Source: Chara braunii (taxonomy: Eukaryota > Streptophyta > Charophyceae > Charales > Characeae). From it: a stretch of DNA of 33,438 nucleotides. A program made the translations under genes and the position numbers. Of this stretch, positions 9,099-20,252 are shown in pieces (position 1 is the first letter of the stretch; each line of letters begins with the position of its first letter). The notes beneath the pieces were generated by a model. It made no database searches. It saw only the letters and a program-made list of their open reading frames with translations, and had not been told where the DNA came from. The DNA is taken from contig BFEA01000011.1 in NCBI GenBank assembly GCA_003427395.1, forward strand, positions 414,626 through 448,063, written 5' to 3'.

Positions 9099-9190
9099 GT
9101 TGAACTGCGGCAAGATGTGGTAATTAAGGGGCTGCGGAGGCGAGTCCCAGGGGGAACGAAGGGTGGGAAGGTAGGGGCAAAAGCTGAGGT

Positions 9191-9291
9191 GAGATAGATA
9201 GATAGATAGATAGATTTGTCACAGCCCCTCGTTTGTTGTCCTCTTCTCTCTCTCTGCCTACGGTTTACCGGGCAGTTCTATTTGTGACGAT

Positions 9292-9351
<60 letters not shown>

Positions 9352-9352
9352 G
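9191..9352 (+). repeat. Two (GATA)n tracts, the second fused to (GA)n
   Basis: GATA repeats occupy 9191-9214 and 9291-9330. The second passes into GA (9331-9352). About 75 bp of unique sequence separates the two tracts. Confidence 0.9.
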
Positions 9353-9969
9353 TCTACGACGAATGATGGTGGATGGGCATACCGTGGCTGGCGACGAGAA
9401 GGACACAAAGCGAGATAGGGATTTAGGTAGTATTCGATTCGAAACCGAGTAGGATGGGGGGAGAAAAAAGAAAGCGGCGCCTGTTCTGTTGAGGAGGAGA
9501 GCGGTCCAGGAAGACAAGCGATCTGGAGCTCATTGTCGAGCGCGTTCATTTTCTACGAGGAGTTTGTTGTTGAACGGCTGTGGAGACAGGTTAATGTGAG
9601 GAAAGGCGCGAGACGAAGCGGGAGTACGGTTCTTTTCAGAATTCCTCGCTCCTGAACCTTCTTCGCTTCACAATACCCCGGCCGTGCAGCAACGAGGAAT
9701 GGGGGCGCGGGGGACCTTGTCAGCACACGATATGATGGCAATCAGCGGCTGCGTGGTTTGCCACGTCGTGATATTTTAGGTGGATGCGGGAGGGAGGTGA
9801 GTAGGATTCACGGACGGTAAGAAGAATATGTCGTAAGTGAAGAATGAGCGGGGAGAGAGTGGAGGAAGACAGACTGAAAAAGGGCAGAAAAGCGAGGAGG
9901 TGGCGCTTGACTTTCGCTGACGCAAGAGAAGGGCATCAGAGGACGTTAGACGCGAATAGGTACGCACTC
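9353..9969. other. Probable 5' flank or leader of the CCCH gene
   Basis: No independent gene is supported. The frame of the CCCH protein stays open back to an ATG at 9844. The residues added that way are unlike the family and run through a microsatellite, so I treat this as untranslated. Confidence 0.4.
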
Positions 9970-9992
9970 TGCGTGCGTGTGTGCGTGCGTGC

Positions 9993-10058
<66 letters not shown>
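9970..10058 (+). repeat. Compound (GC/GT)n(GA)n microsatellite in the leader of the CCCH gene
   Basis: GTGC/GT repeats to 10034 are followed by GA to 10058, ending one base before the preferred ATG. In frame they would encode alternating Val-Cys and Arg-Glu, which is unlikely to be real protein. Confidence 0.9.
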
Positions 10059-10059
10059 T

Positions 10060-12126
10060 ATGGAGGCGGGGGGGGCTTTGGTGGGGCCGTCTCCGAGGGA
10101 ACGAATTGGCGATCAGTGTCAGCAGCAGCAGAAGCAGCAAGACTGTAGGCACTTTTTGCAGACAGGAACTTGCGCGTACGGGCGGAGCTGTAAACACAGT
10201 CATCCAATAACTGGACGAGCCGTCTTTGCGTCCTTGGGGAGCTTCACGTCAGCGGAGAGGCGGAGAGGGGAGGAGCAACAGCAGCATCAAGTGCGTCAGC
10301 AGCCGGCTCAACATCCTGAACGTCCCGGTCAGCCGGAGTGTCCGCATTATGCGAAAACTGGAACGTGCAAGTTTGGCATAAGTTGCAAATTCCACCACAG
10401 TCCCCATCTAGTGAGGCTCTCTCCTGTCGCAGCGTCCACGACGTTTTTGCTGGCTGCTCAAAGCCAAGCTCAACGCGTGGGCGGTGTTGTCTTGAATGGA
10501 TCACGATACCCTTTGCGCCCGGGCCAGAAAGATTGCGACTACTACATGAAAACCGGTCAGTGCAAGTTCGGCGTCAGTTGCAAGTTCAATCATCCGGAGC
10601 TGATCGCCGCTTCGAGCAGGGCTCCGGTATATCCACCACCATCAAAACCGGCGGTCCCGATACCTGTACCGACGCCCACAGTCTCTGCGGGCTATCAAAC
10701 AGCCCCAGGTGCACTGGGGCGCAGTGGACCGCCGGCCATTCCCGTGAGTCCTGTGGTATTTCCGGTACCTGTGCGACCTGTAGGTCTGGCGCGCTTCCCG
10801 CCCTTCAGCACCCAGCCAGGGCAGGCCGTGCCCTCAGGCCCTGGACACGTCCACTGCCTCGTTCAGCATCCTGGAGGTATCGTGTATCTGCCACCAGGCT
10901 GGAATTACCAGTACGTTTGGCCGGCACCTGCAGATCCTACTCACCTGCTTTCCCGTCCTCAGTCACATCAAGTAAATTCCGCTCCTCAATCTCAGCAGCA
11001 GCAGCAGCACGCTCAGCCGATGTCAGCAGGATCAGCAGCAGGTGATGGAGGCTCGTTTTTCTTGCCGCCTCGGAGCCATCTACCTCCTCCTCCTCGCCCT
11101 CCTCTCTCCCCCCCACCGGCTGCGACGAGCGCTACGGTATCAGGCCCTGGCGGCGACTCGCTGGCATCAGGTGGCCTTGGAGTTGTTCGCGGTGGTGGCA
11201 CGGTGATCCCGGTTGCAGGGCCCGTTGCGCCTTTCGCTCCATCGTCGAACCCAGGGCTGCTAACAGCGAATCCTAATGTCAATTTCATGAGTAAGAGTAC
11301 CGAGATGCCGCCATCTCTGCCTGCCCTGCCAAAGGCTCCATATCCACCGGGAATGATCGGTGTGCAGGGAATAATGCCCTCGTCGCATAACGGGCCCGGT
11401 GGATGCACGGGAGTCGTGCTGTTCCCGCAGCTTCTGCCACGCAACAGCGCTGCGGCCCCGTTCCCCGAAAGGCCGGGACAACTGGAATGCCGCTACTACG
11501 TGCGCACTGGGGCGTGTAAGTATGGGATGTCTTGTCGCTACCATCATCCAAAAGATCGGAAGGCTGCGGCGATGGCCAGTGGGAGCGGCAGTAGCGGAGC
11601 TGGGCCGGGAACAGCAGCTCGGTGCGCACTCAATCCGATGGGATTCCCGCTACGTCCAGGTCAGCCTCCTTGCACGTTTTACGTACGCAACGGTGATTGT
11701 AAATTTGGTCAGACTTGTAAATTCGACCATCCAGTCGGGGAGCTAGAGTATTGCCCCTCTGCATCGTCGTTAGTGGACATGCCTGTCGCGCCGTTGCCAG
11801 AACGATCCTTAGCTGTGGCTGCTGAAGAAGAAAACGGGGTCGTCGAAGCCACTCTACATAAACCCAAGCAGGAGGTGAAGGGTCAATCGACCGGAGGGAG
11901 CAGTGAGGTAAATCGTCCGGATGATGAAGAAAACGGTGGGGACAATGATGATGAGGATGATGATGATGAGGAGGATGTAGAGGAGCATGATCTGAAGGGT
12001 GGAAGACATCAGGGCGGCAATGGTGCTGATTCCGCCCTGAAGGTGACGGCAGAGGAGGTGAACTCCGCTCCCATTCAAGCGGTTGTGATTGAGAATTCTG
12101 GTCTAGTTAGTGTAGGAAGTCACTGA
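10060..12126 (+). CDS. Plant ZFN-type CCCH zinc-finger protein, five fingers
   Basis: This is a 688-residue protein with five C-x8-C-x5-C-x3-H fingers. Three are clustered near the N-terminus (cores CRHFLQTGTC, CPHYAKTGTC and CDYYMKTGQC) and two lie after a long Pro/Ser/Gly-rich spacer (CRYYVRTGAC and CTFYVRNGDC). Most fingers are preceded by RPGQ, the 3+2 layout of the plant ZFN/HUA1-like C3H family. Family members bind RNA or single-stranded nucleic acid and act in the nucleus in mRNA processing or transcription. The spacer keeps a PPGWNYQYVWP segment where land-plant members have a similar GWN motif. The C-terminus is strongly acidic (NDDEDDDDEED). I chose the ATG at 10060 because the residues gained from 9844 are microsatellite-encoded. 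The frame is uninterrupted across all fingers, so this is one large exon or a retrocopy. It is the only gene here that looks intact. Confidence 0.9.
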   Translation: MEAGGALVGPSPRERIGDQCQQQQKQQDCRHFLQTGTCAYGRSCKHSHPITGRAVFASLGSFTSAERRRGEEQQQHQVRQQPAQHPERPGQPECPHYAKTGTCKFGISCKFHHSPHLVRLSPVAASTTFLLAAQSQAQRVGGVVLNGSRYPLRPGQKDCDYYMKTGQCKFGVSCKFNHPELIAASSRAPVYPPPSKPAVPIPVPTPTVSAGYQTAPGALGRSGPPAIPVSPVVFPVPVRPVGLARFPPFSTQPGQAVPSGPGHVHCLVQHPGGIVYLPPGWNYQYVWPAPADPTHLLSRPQSHQVNSAPQSQQQQQHAQPMSAGSAAGDGGSFFLPPRSHLPPPPRPPLSPPPAATSATVSGPGGDSLASGGLGVVRGGGTVIPVAGPVAPFAPSSNPGLLTANPNVNFMSKSTEMPPSLPALPKAPYPPGMIGVQGIMPSSHNGPGGCTGVVLFPQLLPRNSAAAPFPERPGQLECRYYVRTGACKYGMSCRYHHPKDRKAAAMASGSGSSGAGPGTAARCALNPMGFPLRPGQPPCTFYVRNGDCKFGQTCKFDHPVGELEYCPSASSLVDMPVAPLPERSLAVAAEEENGVVEATLHKPKQEVKGQSTGGSSEVNRPDDEENGGDNDDEDDDDEEDVEEHDLKGGRHQGGNGADSALKVTAEEVNSAPIQAVVIENSGLVSVGSH

Positions 12127-13698
12127 TCGATTGGGTCAGGAGTCCTAGAGGGGCCTGATTCAAGGATCAAGGATAGGAAGAGCGTAGGATGAGCTGCTTG
12201 CTCGCCTGCTTTGTTCTCCGTCCTGGCTGCCCCGTTGGTTGATTGACTAGTTGATTGCTTGCTTGCTTGCTTGATTGATTGATTGGGTGCTTGGGTAGTT
12301 GCAGAACAGCGGAACGAAGCGTCGTTTCCCCTAACGTAGGTCTAGTCCGTAGTTTGAAATTTGATTTGTTATGCCTGGGTCATCTTAGCACGTTTGACAC
12401 GATTCCTACGGTAGAGCCCGTCTCTTGAGTGGCTCATTCAAGTTCCTTGTCTTAGAAGTTAGGTCGCTTCTGGAGCATTGAGTGCTTGCTTGCGTGCTTG
12501 CTTGATTGATTGATTGCTTGCATGGACAATCGACATTGTCGTTGCAGCACTTGCAAGAAAGCTTGAAGAGCAAGAGGATGTGAGATGCAAGAGATGAAGA
12601 AGTGGACAAAAAACGCTTTTTGTTCTGCGTCCTCCACACTTCGTGGATAGCGACTGCTGCTGGCCTTTCTTCCTCATCTCCTTGCTTTTGGAGCTGCTGT
12701 TGTTTTTGTTTCTGTCATCCTTGCTGTCGTCACCGGCGATGCTGGTTTGTTGGGGACGACCACTATCCGTTCACTTACTGACTTTCTCTTTGCTGAATTG
12801 CGTTTTCTTTCATCCCCCACCTTCCCTCCCCCTCTCCCCCCCCCCCTCCGCCCTTCCTGAATGGAAGTGGAAAGGAGCGAAGGGAAGAGGAGCTCATCTC
12901 CTAGAGGTTGTCAGTGTACTTTGTTTGCATTTTTGCTACCATCCGGCATCAGGAAGCTGATGCTGGCTTCAGATCTAGCAAAAGCGGGCAAAGGTATGTT
13001 GAGCTTAGGGGGCCTGTTTCAGAAAACACAGAACCTTAGGATGCTTTTTTTTCTTGATTTATACGGGCCGAGCCCCTTTGGTTCGAGTCAAACAGTTCGA
13101 TCGTTCATTAGAACCAGAAACGAGAGTCTGGACTAAATCATCCTGAAGGGAGGACGGCGAGCGATGTCAGTTCAAATGTGGCCCTCGGCCCTGGCATGAT
13201 GAGAGGACGGCGAGCAGGCAGGCGGTTCTCCGTAGGAGTAGAGGAGGGATTCTCCTCTGGCAGGCGGGTAAGAGCGGGCGGGATCGTTGTGGCTATCAGT
13301 CTCTTGGTCGAAGGCACGTCGGTCGCTGGAGAGGAGGAGCCCCGTGATCCCGTAGTGTCGGAGTAGAACGGTCAACCAGAGGAGGCCGGGGGTGGACGAC
13401 GTAAGGCAGGCCGCTTGGGTAAAGGGGACATCAATTTCAAATCTTTGACAAACGTGAGGTGAATCGCAAAGCCCCGGAAGCGGTTTCTCTGGGAATGGGG
13501 GGTGAAGCAGAGGTGGGCGTGTTGGGCAGCAAGGCTCGGTTTTCTAGAATCGTCCGGGCGTGTCAGGATGAGTATGGCCAGTCTTGTCTAACTTGTTGGT
13601 TTGGCTTCCTGAATTTGACCGGCTTATCTCCGGCTGCCGCGGTCGGGAGCGCGTACGGATGTGACGACGTCGTTGATGTAAGTGTTGGACGAAGAAAC
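12127..13698. other. 3' flank of the CCCH gene, no second gene seen
   Basis: This is T-rich sequence with two patches of TTGC/TTGA tetranucleotide repeats (about 12240-12292 and 12481-12522). The first lies within 120 bp of the stop and is probably 3' UTR. Open frames such as 12643-12960 are low-complexity Leu/Ser/Pro strings without a domain. I see no clear AATAAA signal. Confidence 0.5.
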
Positions 13699-13762
13699 CA
13701 ACGAGCTTGGTTTCTGCTCCGGCTGAGGTTCAACGAGCTTGGTTTCTGCTCCGGCTGAGGTT
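13699..13762 (+). repeat. Perfect 32-bp tandem duplication
   Basis: The unit starting CAACGAGCTTGGTTTC occurs twice without a mismatch (13699-13730 and 13731-13762). Confidence 0.95.
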
Positions 13763-13925
13763 CAGATCCGCCACGTGGGCCTCGCTCGGATTGGTCACGC
13801 TTGTCATCTCCTGTTGCAGTCTTCACTGTCACAATGTGTGAAGTAGAAGGCGCAATTGGCTCTCCGCGGCCTGTGGGTGCACAATGTGCGCGTTTAGATG
13901 GACTGCCTCCCTCGTCGTTCCGTCA

Positions 13926-14137
13926 CTCGCACATTCCCTTATTCTGTACCACATTCACTCATTCCTCCCTCGTTCACACATTTCTCCGTCGCTCCCTAAC
14001 TCCATTACTACCACATTCACTCATTCGTCTCTCGCACATTCCCTTATTCCGTACCACATTCACTCATTCCTCCCTCATTCACACATTTCTCCGTCGCTCC
14101 CCAACTCCATTACTACCACATTCGCTCATTCGTCTCC
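13926..14137 (+). repeat. 105-bp tandem duplication in a pyrimidine-rich CATTC-type repeat field
   Basis: Two copies with a period of 105 bp share long identical blocks such as TTTCTCCGTCGCTCC and differ at a few bases. They sit in a wider field of degenerate CATTC/CACATTC repeats (to about 14225) that create long Ser/Phe/His frames with no protein meaning. Confidence 0.85.
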
Positions 14138-14229
14138 CATTCCCACATTCCTTCCTCTCATTCCCTCGTTCCCACATTCCCTCATTACCACATTCCCCCT
14201 CATCCCTCATTTCCATTTCCGTCCTTCCC

Positions 14230-15396
14230 TAGGCTCCTTTCTCTCCCTTCTCCCCTGTCCACCGCGCCTTTTGATTCGACAGGCGCTCAGATGCACGCTT
14301 CGCATCGTTTCCTGAATTACCTGACGCTGCCTGTCACCGCATGTCAGAAAGCAGAAGCCGCGGCCGTAGTGGGGGAAAAAAGTGAGTGACGTGCTGATGA
14401 AGCTGCTGCCACAGTGTGACTGTTAGATAGCTGACAGTGGCAATTATCATGCAGAGGACGTGGAGGAGGACGTAGGCTGGAGGACTTGTTTGGTAGCCAC
14501 GGGGGAAGAGAGGTCCTCAGAACCGTCCGAAAATTGAGGGTTGTTGACTTTTTGAACTAGAAGGGAGGACAGGATGCTTCTCCGTTCGAATACCTGGCGA
14601 GCCGAGGCAGGGGAATAAGCGGCATAGATCGCGTGGGTGTCGCAGCAAGGCGTGAAGAAGTTTGCCTGCAAGGATCTACTGGAGGCTCAGGGCCGACTTC
14701 TAGAGATATGATGAAATGTCCGGACAGGACGGGATTGTTGTTTGTTGTTTCATAGCGTAGTTAGCGTGCGCTAGGTTTCAGAGATTGCGCGTGCTTTCGT
14801 GCGTGTGCCTGGGCTTTACTTTTTCCTCGTTGCTTTGCCAAAGCGGCCTGGAGAGGGTCGGAATCAGTGCACGACCCATTGACACACACAGGATTGCTGA
14901 AGGTAGCGAGAGTCGGAAATAAATGTGGGGGCGGTAGGACTCTGGCGAACCACCGCCTGCATGATGCATTAGAGCAGGCTGCTTGAGGGAAGTGTCTGCT
15001 CGCCTTCACTGAGAAAGAGATGGATGCGAGAGAGTGCCGTGAGAGATAGCGGAGCGAGAAGGCTTGGGGGGGAGGAGGAAAACCAGAGAGGAGACGGGCA
15101 TGAGACACCGTCCGAGTCGGGACGAATCGAGGTGCGCGCGGAATTTTTTCTAAGAGTGGAAGGTGGGTCGTTGAAAATGTGAGTCGACAATCTGTTAGCG
15201 CTCCTTGCAATTGAACCAGCTCTGCCACGGGTGCCGGCCGCGCTTCAGTGTGAGGCAAGGGTATTCGCTCTCAATTAACGAAAAGATTCGAAAGGGTTGT
15301 GTGCCGTGTACATTAATGACCGTCTGCTGGGCTGAAGACGGCTTCAGTTGATCACCGTCTGTTTAACTAGCCCCGGAAGGTAACGGTAGCAGCCCC
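14230..15396. other. Non-coding stretch
   Basis: The open frames are short and conflicting, on both strands, and none has a recognisable motif. No RNA gene is visible. Confidence 0.5.
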
Positions 15397-15607
15397 TGTG
15401 TGTGTGTGAGTGTGTGTGTGTGTGCGCGCGCGCGCTTGTATGCACGCGACGGCGGATGAGGGACAGCGTATGTGTACGTGCTGTGCTCGTGTGTCCGCGC
15501 CTCCTGGATGCGCGTGTTTATGTCTGGGTGCCGATGCATGTGCGGTGCGGCATGTGAAGATCCACACCCCGTCATGCACACACATACACACGCAGAGACA
15601 GACACAC

Positions 15608-15657
<50 letters not shown>
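15397..15657 (+). repeat. Two microsatellites: (GT)n/(GC)n and (CA)n(GA)n
   Basis: GT then GC repeats occupy 15397-15435. CA repeats run from about 15601 to 15638 and switch directly to GA (15639-15657). Confidence 0.9.
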
Positions 15658-16437
15658 GTGGATGTGGAGAGGAGTTGTGGTAGGCTAGGGAATGAGGTGG
15701 GTTGAGATGGATAAAGAGAGTTATGGCAGGCTAGCGCATGAGCTGCAACAGTGAGGGGGAGGAGTACAGGAAGTAGGGGCTGCTGTGGACGTTACGTAGC
15801 GTGATGGACGATTGGGACAGGGGGCGAAAGAATAGCTCCTGGCCTCGTCTGGATGACGTTGAGAATCCATCCAGTGGTAGAAGAACTCCGTGGGAATGAG
15901 GGACGCCGAAGAAGTGGGAGAGGAAAGTGAAAGTGGATTGGGTTGGGGCAGGGCCGAGGTGCGGAATCAAGCGAGCGAATCTTCCTTTTTGGTCAGGCCG
16001 AAGAAGAATTAGAGGGGCCCGCAACTGGAAGATCGACAGAGGAGGGGCCTGGAGGCAGCGGGATAGAAAATTGGAGAAAAAACATGGAACGAAGGAGGGG
16101 AAATGAAGAAGGAGATTCACAAAGCCTGCAGGTATGGATGAAGCAGCCATGACCCTTTGTTTTCGTTCGCGCTAAAAGAATGCAATCCTTTTACTTTGTC
16201 TTGAAATTAACCTGCCATTACTTTGAGATACACCACCGGTCCTTTTCGTTGTCTTCCGCACACACTCTGCGCAGTGGCACTGCATCTCAACCTCCCTCTC
16301 CTTAAGCAGGACGAGGCAGCAAAGATTCGCGAATAGAAAACCCTCGTTCCCTCAACGGGTACGCCGTTGTCTATTTGGATCATCGAGACTAAAATATATT
16401 TTCTGCGTGTCCATAATGGAGGATAATATTCTAAGCG
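15658..16437. other. Non-coding stretch
   Basis: A 69-residue plus frame (15943-16152) is Glu/Arg/Gly-rich and overlaps a longer minus frame. Neither shows homology I recognise. Confidence 0.45.
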
Positions 16438-16550
16438 TATTGGGTCGGCAAAGCGAGTAGGGGTGGAGGCGGGATGAAATACGGTGATTTGTATGTATGT
16501 GCAGACTTCTGGAAAGCGAGTATTGGGTCGGCAAAGCGAGTAGGGGTGGA
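16438..16550 (+). repeat. Direct repeat of 30 bp, 83 bp apart
   Basis: TATTGGGTCGGCAAAGCGAG and the ten bases after it occur at 16438-16467 and again at 16521-16550 without a mismatch. Confidence 0.9.
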
Positions 16551-16661
16551 AGATGATACCTCGGTTTGTGAGAGAGACATCTTACGTTTCCTGTGTCTTT
16601 TGGGTTGCGTGATTTACTACCCTGGAGATAGGGATAACTCGTGGAACGCAAAATGAATGTA

Positions 16662-16721
16662 TGTGCGCGCGCGCGCGCGCGTGTGTGTGCGTGCGTGTGT
16701 GCGTGCGTGTGTGCGTGTGTG

Positions 16722-16786
<65 letters not shown>
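16662..16786 (+). repeat. Compound (GC)n(GT)n(GA)n microsatellite
   Basis: GC (16665-16680), interrupted GT/GC and then pure GT up to about 16763, then GA to 16786. Confidence 0.95.
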
Positions 16787-17765
16787 TTCCGGAGTGTGAA
16801 TGGGTAAAGTTGAGAGTATGGAGGACCAATTACAGGCGCAATAGAAAAGCACAGAGGATTGTTTGTGTGTGTTTTGTGTTGTGTTTGTGTGTGTCACATG
16901 GTTGACTCTCAGCCCGACTCTTAAACAATCCAGAATGCGTGGAGTTATTTAAGAAAGTGTTACAGAGGGAAGGTGAAGGAAGCCGAGTTGCATGAGGAGG
17001 AAAGCAGATAGGACTAGCTGTTGGCTGTCCGAAAAGTCGTTGTTGGTGTGGCTTGAATGAAGTCATGGCTTAGCGACAACGAGAGTTTTGTTTATTCTGA
17101 AGAGTTATAAGTGAATGGACACGTGTAATCCCAGTCGATGGTTGTTCTCATTATACCGGCCTTCTCCAACGCGCAGAGCGACCTTTCTCGAACAGACAGA
17201 GAGACCCTTCTTCAGCGCACAGTGAATAGACATGTGTAATCCTACGTGATCGTCTCATTTGTTTTTTTGTTTCGTTTTTGTTTTCGAAGTTTTAAGTTGT
17301 GTATACAGCGACCCTTCTCGTTGTTGGTGTAGCAGACCGCACAAGGAGACACTGAACTGGAATGAGGTACGTGTTAAGGTCCTTCTGGTAACCTTCCTGG
17401 GTGTGGTGCTGGCAACTGGGCGATGGTTGGGACAAGAATGAGGCATATGTGGGAAGGACACGCTGAACAGAAGGATAGAAATGACAGGGGACAGCGACGC
17501 ATTGGAGACCTAGAAACAGAAGTGGTCTAAGGAGCCCGCATATAGGATGGAAGGAGAAAATTCTCCTAAAATTTGAGTAGCGTCTGGCTTGGGGGGTTTA
17601 GTGTTGCAGATATTAGTTTTGCAAACGGGGGACTGCCGCATGCGAGCTTCACCATACGAAATGGGATCAAGAGTTGGTCTTTAAACCACACTCTTGACTT
17701 TTCACACCCACGGGTCTCTGAAAAAGTTCCCGAGGATATATCTTGTTCTGGGGTTTGCTGAGTCG
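16787..17765. other. Non-coding stretch with a diverged short duplication
   Basis: No gene is supported. A block reading AGTGAATGGACACGTGTAAT near 17110 recurs with changes about 112 bp downstream (near 17221), suggesting an old local duplication. Confidence 0.4.
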
Positions 17766-17819
17766 CCATTCACACAGAGTTTCCAAACCATGAAAGGTTG
17801 GAAGCTCTGTGTGAGTGGT
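17766..17819. repeat. Short inverted repeat / hairpin
   Basis: A 24-base arm (CCATTCACACAGAG, then TTTCCAAACC) is followed by a 6-base loop (ATGAAA) and a nearly perfect complementary arm ending CTCTGTGTGAGTGG. There is one wobble and one bulge. Function is unknown; it could be a small-RNA precursor, a transposon remnant or a cruciform. Confidence 0.75.
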
Positions 17820-19125
17820 TGGAAAATTAGGTGGTTAGGCTGCGTGGTTAATGGCATGGGCGAGTTGTGAAGGCTTGTTGCGGCAGGCTGGCAAGCCTGA
17901 AGAGGTCTGTGTTCCCTCCGTGGTCAGTTAAACCACGACCCCAGAGGCTGGGCAATCAATGCTGACCCATGTTGCTGGATATTTCTAGTAGTTTATGAAA
18001 GGACCCTGGGCCCGGTTCCCAGCAGATGCAACTCCTCCTTTTGACTACCGGTAGTAGTGCCTCTGGCTTCCCATCAGGCCTACGACCAGGAGGATTTCCG
18101 CCGGTGAGCAGGCTGCTGAGACACCTAGCGGATTTGGTGAAATGAAAAAAGAGCATAGGAACTACGAGCAACGGAAGGAAAGGAAGACCCAGGAAACCAA
18201 TAATTCTAAAGTATAAAGCAGCTAGGACTGCAAGTAGGTAGGGAATGGAGAGCTGAAAGTGTACCCTGAGCCTTGCTGAAAAATTATCACTAGAGAAGTT
18301 TTTGCTAATGCGGTGCAGGCAAGTTAGTCTACCACATAGCTTCATGAGTCGGTTAGTGCCAGATAACGTGCCAGTGATTGAGTGGAAAGCCATTTGCAGA
18401 CAACCAAGGGCTAAAAGGGAACTAGCAGTTGGTACAGCATTGCAAGCAGTGGATGGCTGGTAGCTTCACTGTCCTCTCAGAATGCCAATTTATGTTGCAT
18501 CATGATTTGTCAGAGAGCCATTGGTTGCAAGCCATCAGAGAACAGGATGGTAGGCTTGAGTCGTGCATTATCTGAGAACTCAAGCTTGCTCTAGAATCGT
18601 GCTCTCCTCTCCTCCGCGAAGCAGCAAAACCCAAGCAGTCATGGTGGTGTCGTTTGTCTGGCAGTTGGCTCTGTATGCATGGCGAGTGGTTTCCTGGAAA
18701 TTTCACGAGTTATCTCAAGACTCCAAGAAGTCGCTATGAAATTGAATTCTTGCCGGGAAAATAGGTAGGCACAACCAGGCATTTAAGGCATCTTACTAGT
18801 AGTTGGTTGCCAAACGATTGTCTACCTTTGGGATTGGGGTTTTGTTCTCGTTTTGTTTGTGTTCCCTTGGAGAAGCTTAGTAGTCACTGTGTGGTGAATG
18901 TAATGTGCAAATCATATGGATTCTGAAGCATATGCGGACTTTTTCGGGAGCTAAAATCTGGAAAGAAGGCGCAATCATGTGAACTGCAAGCTCGAGTTTC
19001 TCAGCAGCAAGGAATTGCTGCCGCAATTCCTCCAGATGGAGGCCTGAGGAAGGATATAGATGCATTGAGCTGAAATGTGGGTGGTGGAAACGCAAAGCAG
19101 AGAATTAGCAACCGATTTGTGCTTT
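17820..19125. other. Non-coding stretch up to the LTR retrotransposon
   Basis: A 145-residue minus frame (17956-18393) has two hydrophobic segments but no motif I recognise and no supporting context. I do not call it a gene. Confidence 0.45.
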
Positions 19126-20015
19126 TGCAATCAGACTTGTCCTCAACCTCGCTTCAGCGTGCATGCAAACAGATGACGATCAAACTTGGCGGGAAGTGCC
19201 CATACAAAGCTCAGAGATAAAACGTGGCCAGGAACACAGCTCAGATTCAAACTTGTCTTTGATGGCTATGGTGCATGGCGCCAGACAAAGGTTCCCACGC
19301 GATCAACTGTATCCACCAGCAACTTATTCGCACATGCATATGCACACTTGGATCACCCTGGATGTCCCGTATACACACACACTTCCTACCCTATCCTACG
19401 TGGCAGCTATGGCTGCCATCTCTCTCCTAAGCTAGCTCGCGGCCATGGTCATGTCTTCTTCCTCTGAGCCCTCTTCTTCTTCCGGCACCTGCAGACTTCT
19501 GTAGCACAAGACGCTCCGACAGCGCTTCCGCATGGCTCACCGGCAGAATGAATGAATGACTTGACGTTGGTACTTGCTAATCGTCCGTGGTCTGCCCTTG
19601 GACGCTGGGCCCAGGGTGCACACAGTCCCACATGGTACTTGCTAATTTTAAAGTGCGACTGGGACTGGGTACCACTGACTAGGCTAGGTAGGACTGGGAC
19701 TGCCGTTTGCTGACTGTGCTAGGACTGCTCCTTGCTGACTCAGCGGCTGACTGACCCCTAGGACCTACGAAGAGTCAGTCCTACAGCTTCTAGAAGGTCG
19801 TAGTATTGACCCTTTGCAACTGTAGCAGCTATGACCTATAACGTACCTATGACCGCTAAGTCTAAGGTCTACGGGCCAAACCCTTGCGACCGTGCTATAT
19901 ACAACAGCCGAAATACGACTCTCAGAGAACAGGTCGCGGGCTCAAACACACGGGTCAACGGGTACTTGGTTAAGGGGGAGGTCTAGGGATCGAGCCCTGG
20001 GTTCTGTGTCCGGCG
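19126..20015 (-). repeat. 3' LTR of the gypsy element
   Basis: This is homologous to 27509-28360 from TGCAATCAGAC through GGTCTAGGGATCGAGCCCTG. It contains extra segments relative to the other LTR (around 19580-19640 and 19710-19750) and lacks the TATA-like block seen there. The right end is approximate. Confidence 0.85.
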
Positions 20016-20252
20016 GAATCATCGAACGACACAACGGAAACTGTTGGCTGATGACACAAGGTTGTAGCTTAGACGCATGGAAGACTGGATAGGTGTGGAG
20101 GTGTGGTGGAATCTCTACTGTTTAGGAAGGTCCGTCCTCTCCACCTTTTACTTCTAGGACAGGCCACGGTCCCCTATACGCGGATAACGGCTTCTGTGAG
20201 ATGTTCTCTTCGAGGGGGAACTCCTGAGATTGACCCAGACTGAGTCACCTAC
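20016..20252. other. Untranslated stretch between integrase and 3' LTR
   Basis: No domain is visible. A purine-rich minus-strand run (AAAAGGTGGAGAGGACGG, near 20130-20147) could be the polypurine tract. If so, the LTR ends about 115 bp further right than I placed it. Confidence 0.35.

Noticed and set aside
9844-10059. N-terminal 72-residue extension of the CCCH protein
   Set aside because: Most of it is encoded by GT and GA repeats (Val-Cys and Arg-Glu runs). Family members begin close to the first finger, so the ATG at 10060 is preferred.
13801-14315. Two 143-residue plus frames rich in HSFLPRSHI-type repeats
   Set aside because: The repetition comes from the CATTC tandem duplication and is seen in two phases equally well.
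14761-15258. 165-residue minus frame
   Set aside because: Low-complexity Pro/Ser/Ala composition with no domain. It overlaps other frames.
17956-18393. 145-residue minus frame with hydrophobic segments
   Set aside because: No recognisable family, no neighbouring coding signal and no start context. Chance frames of this length are expected here.
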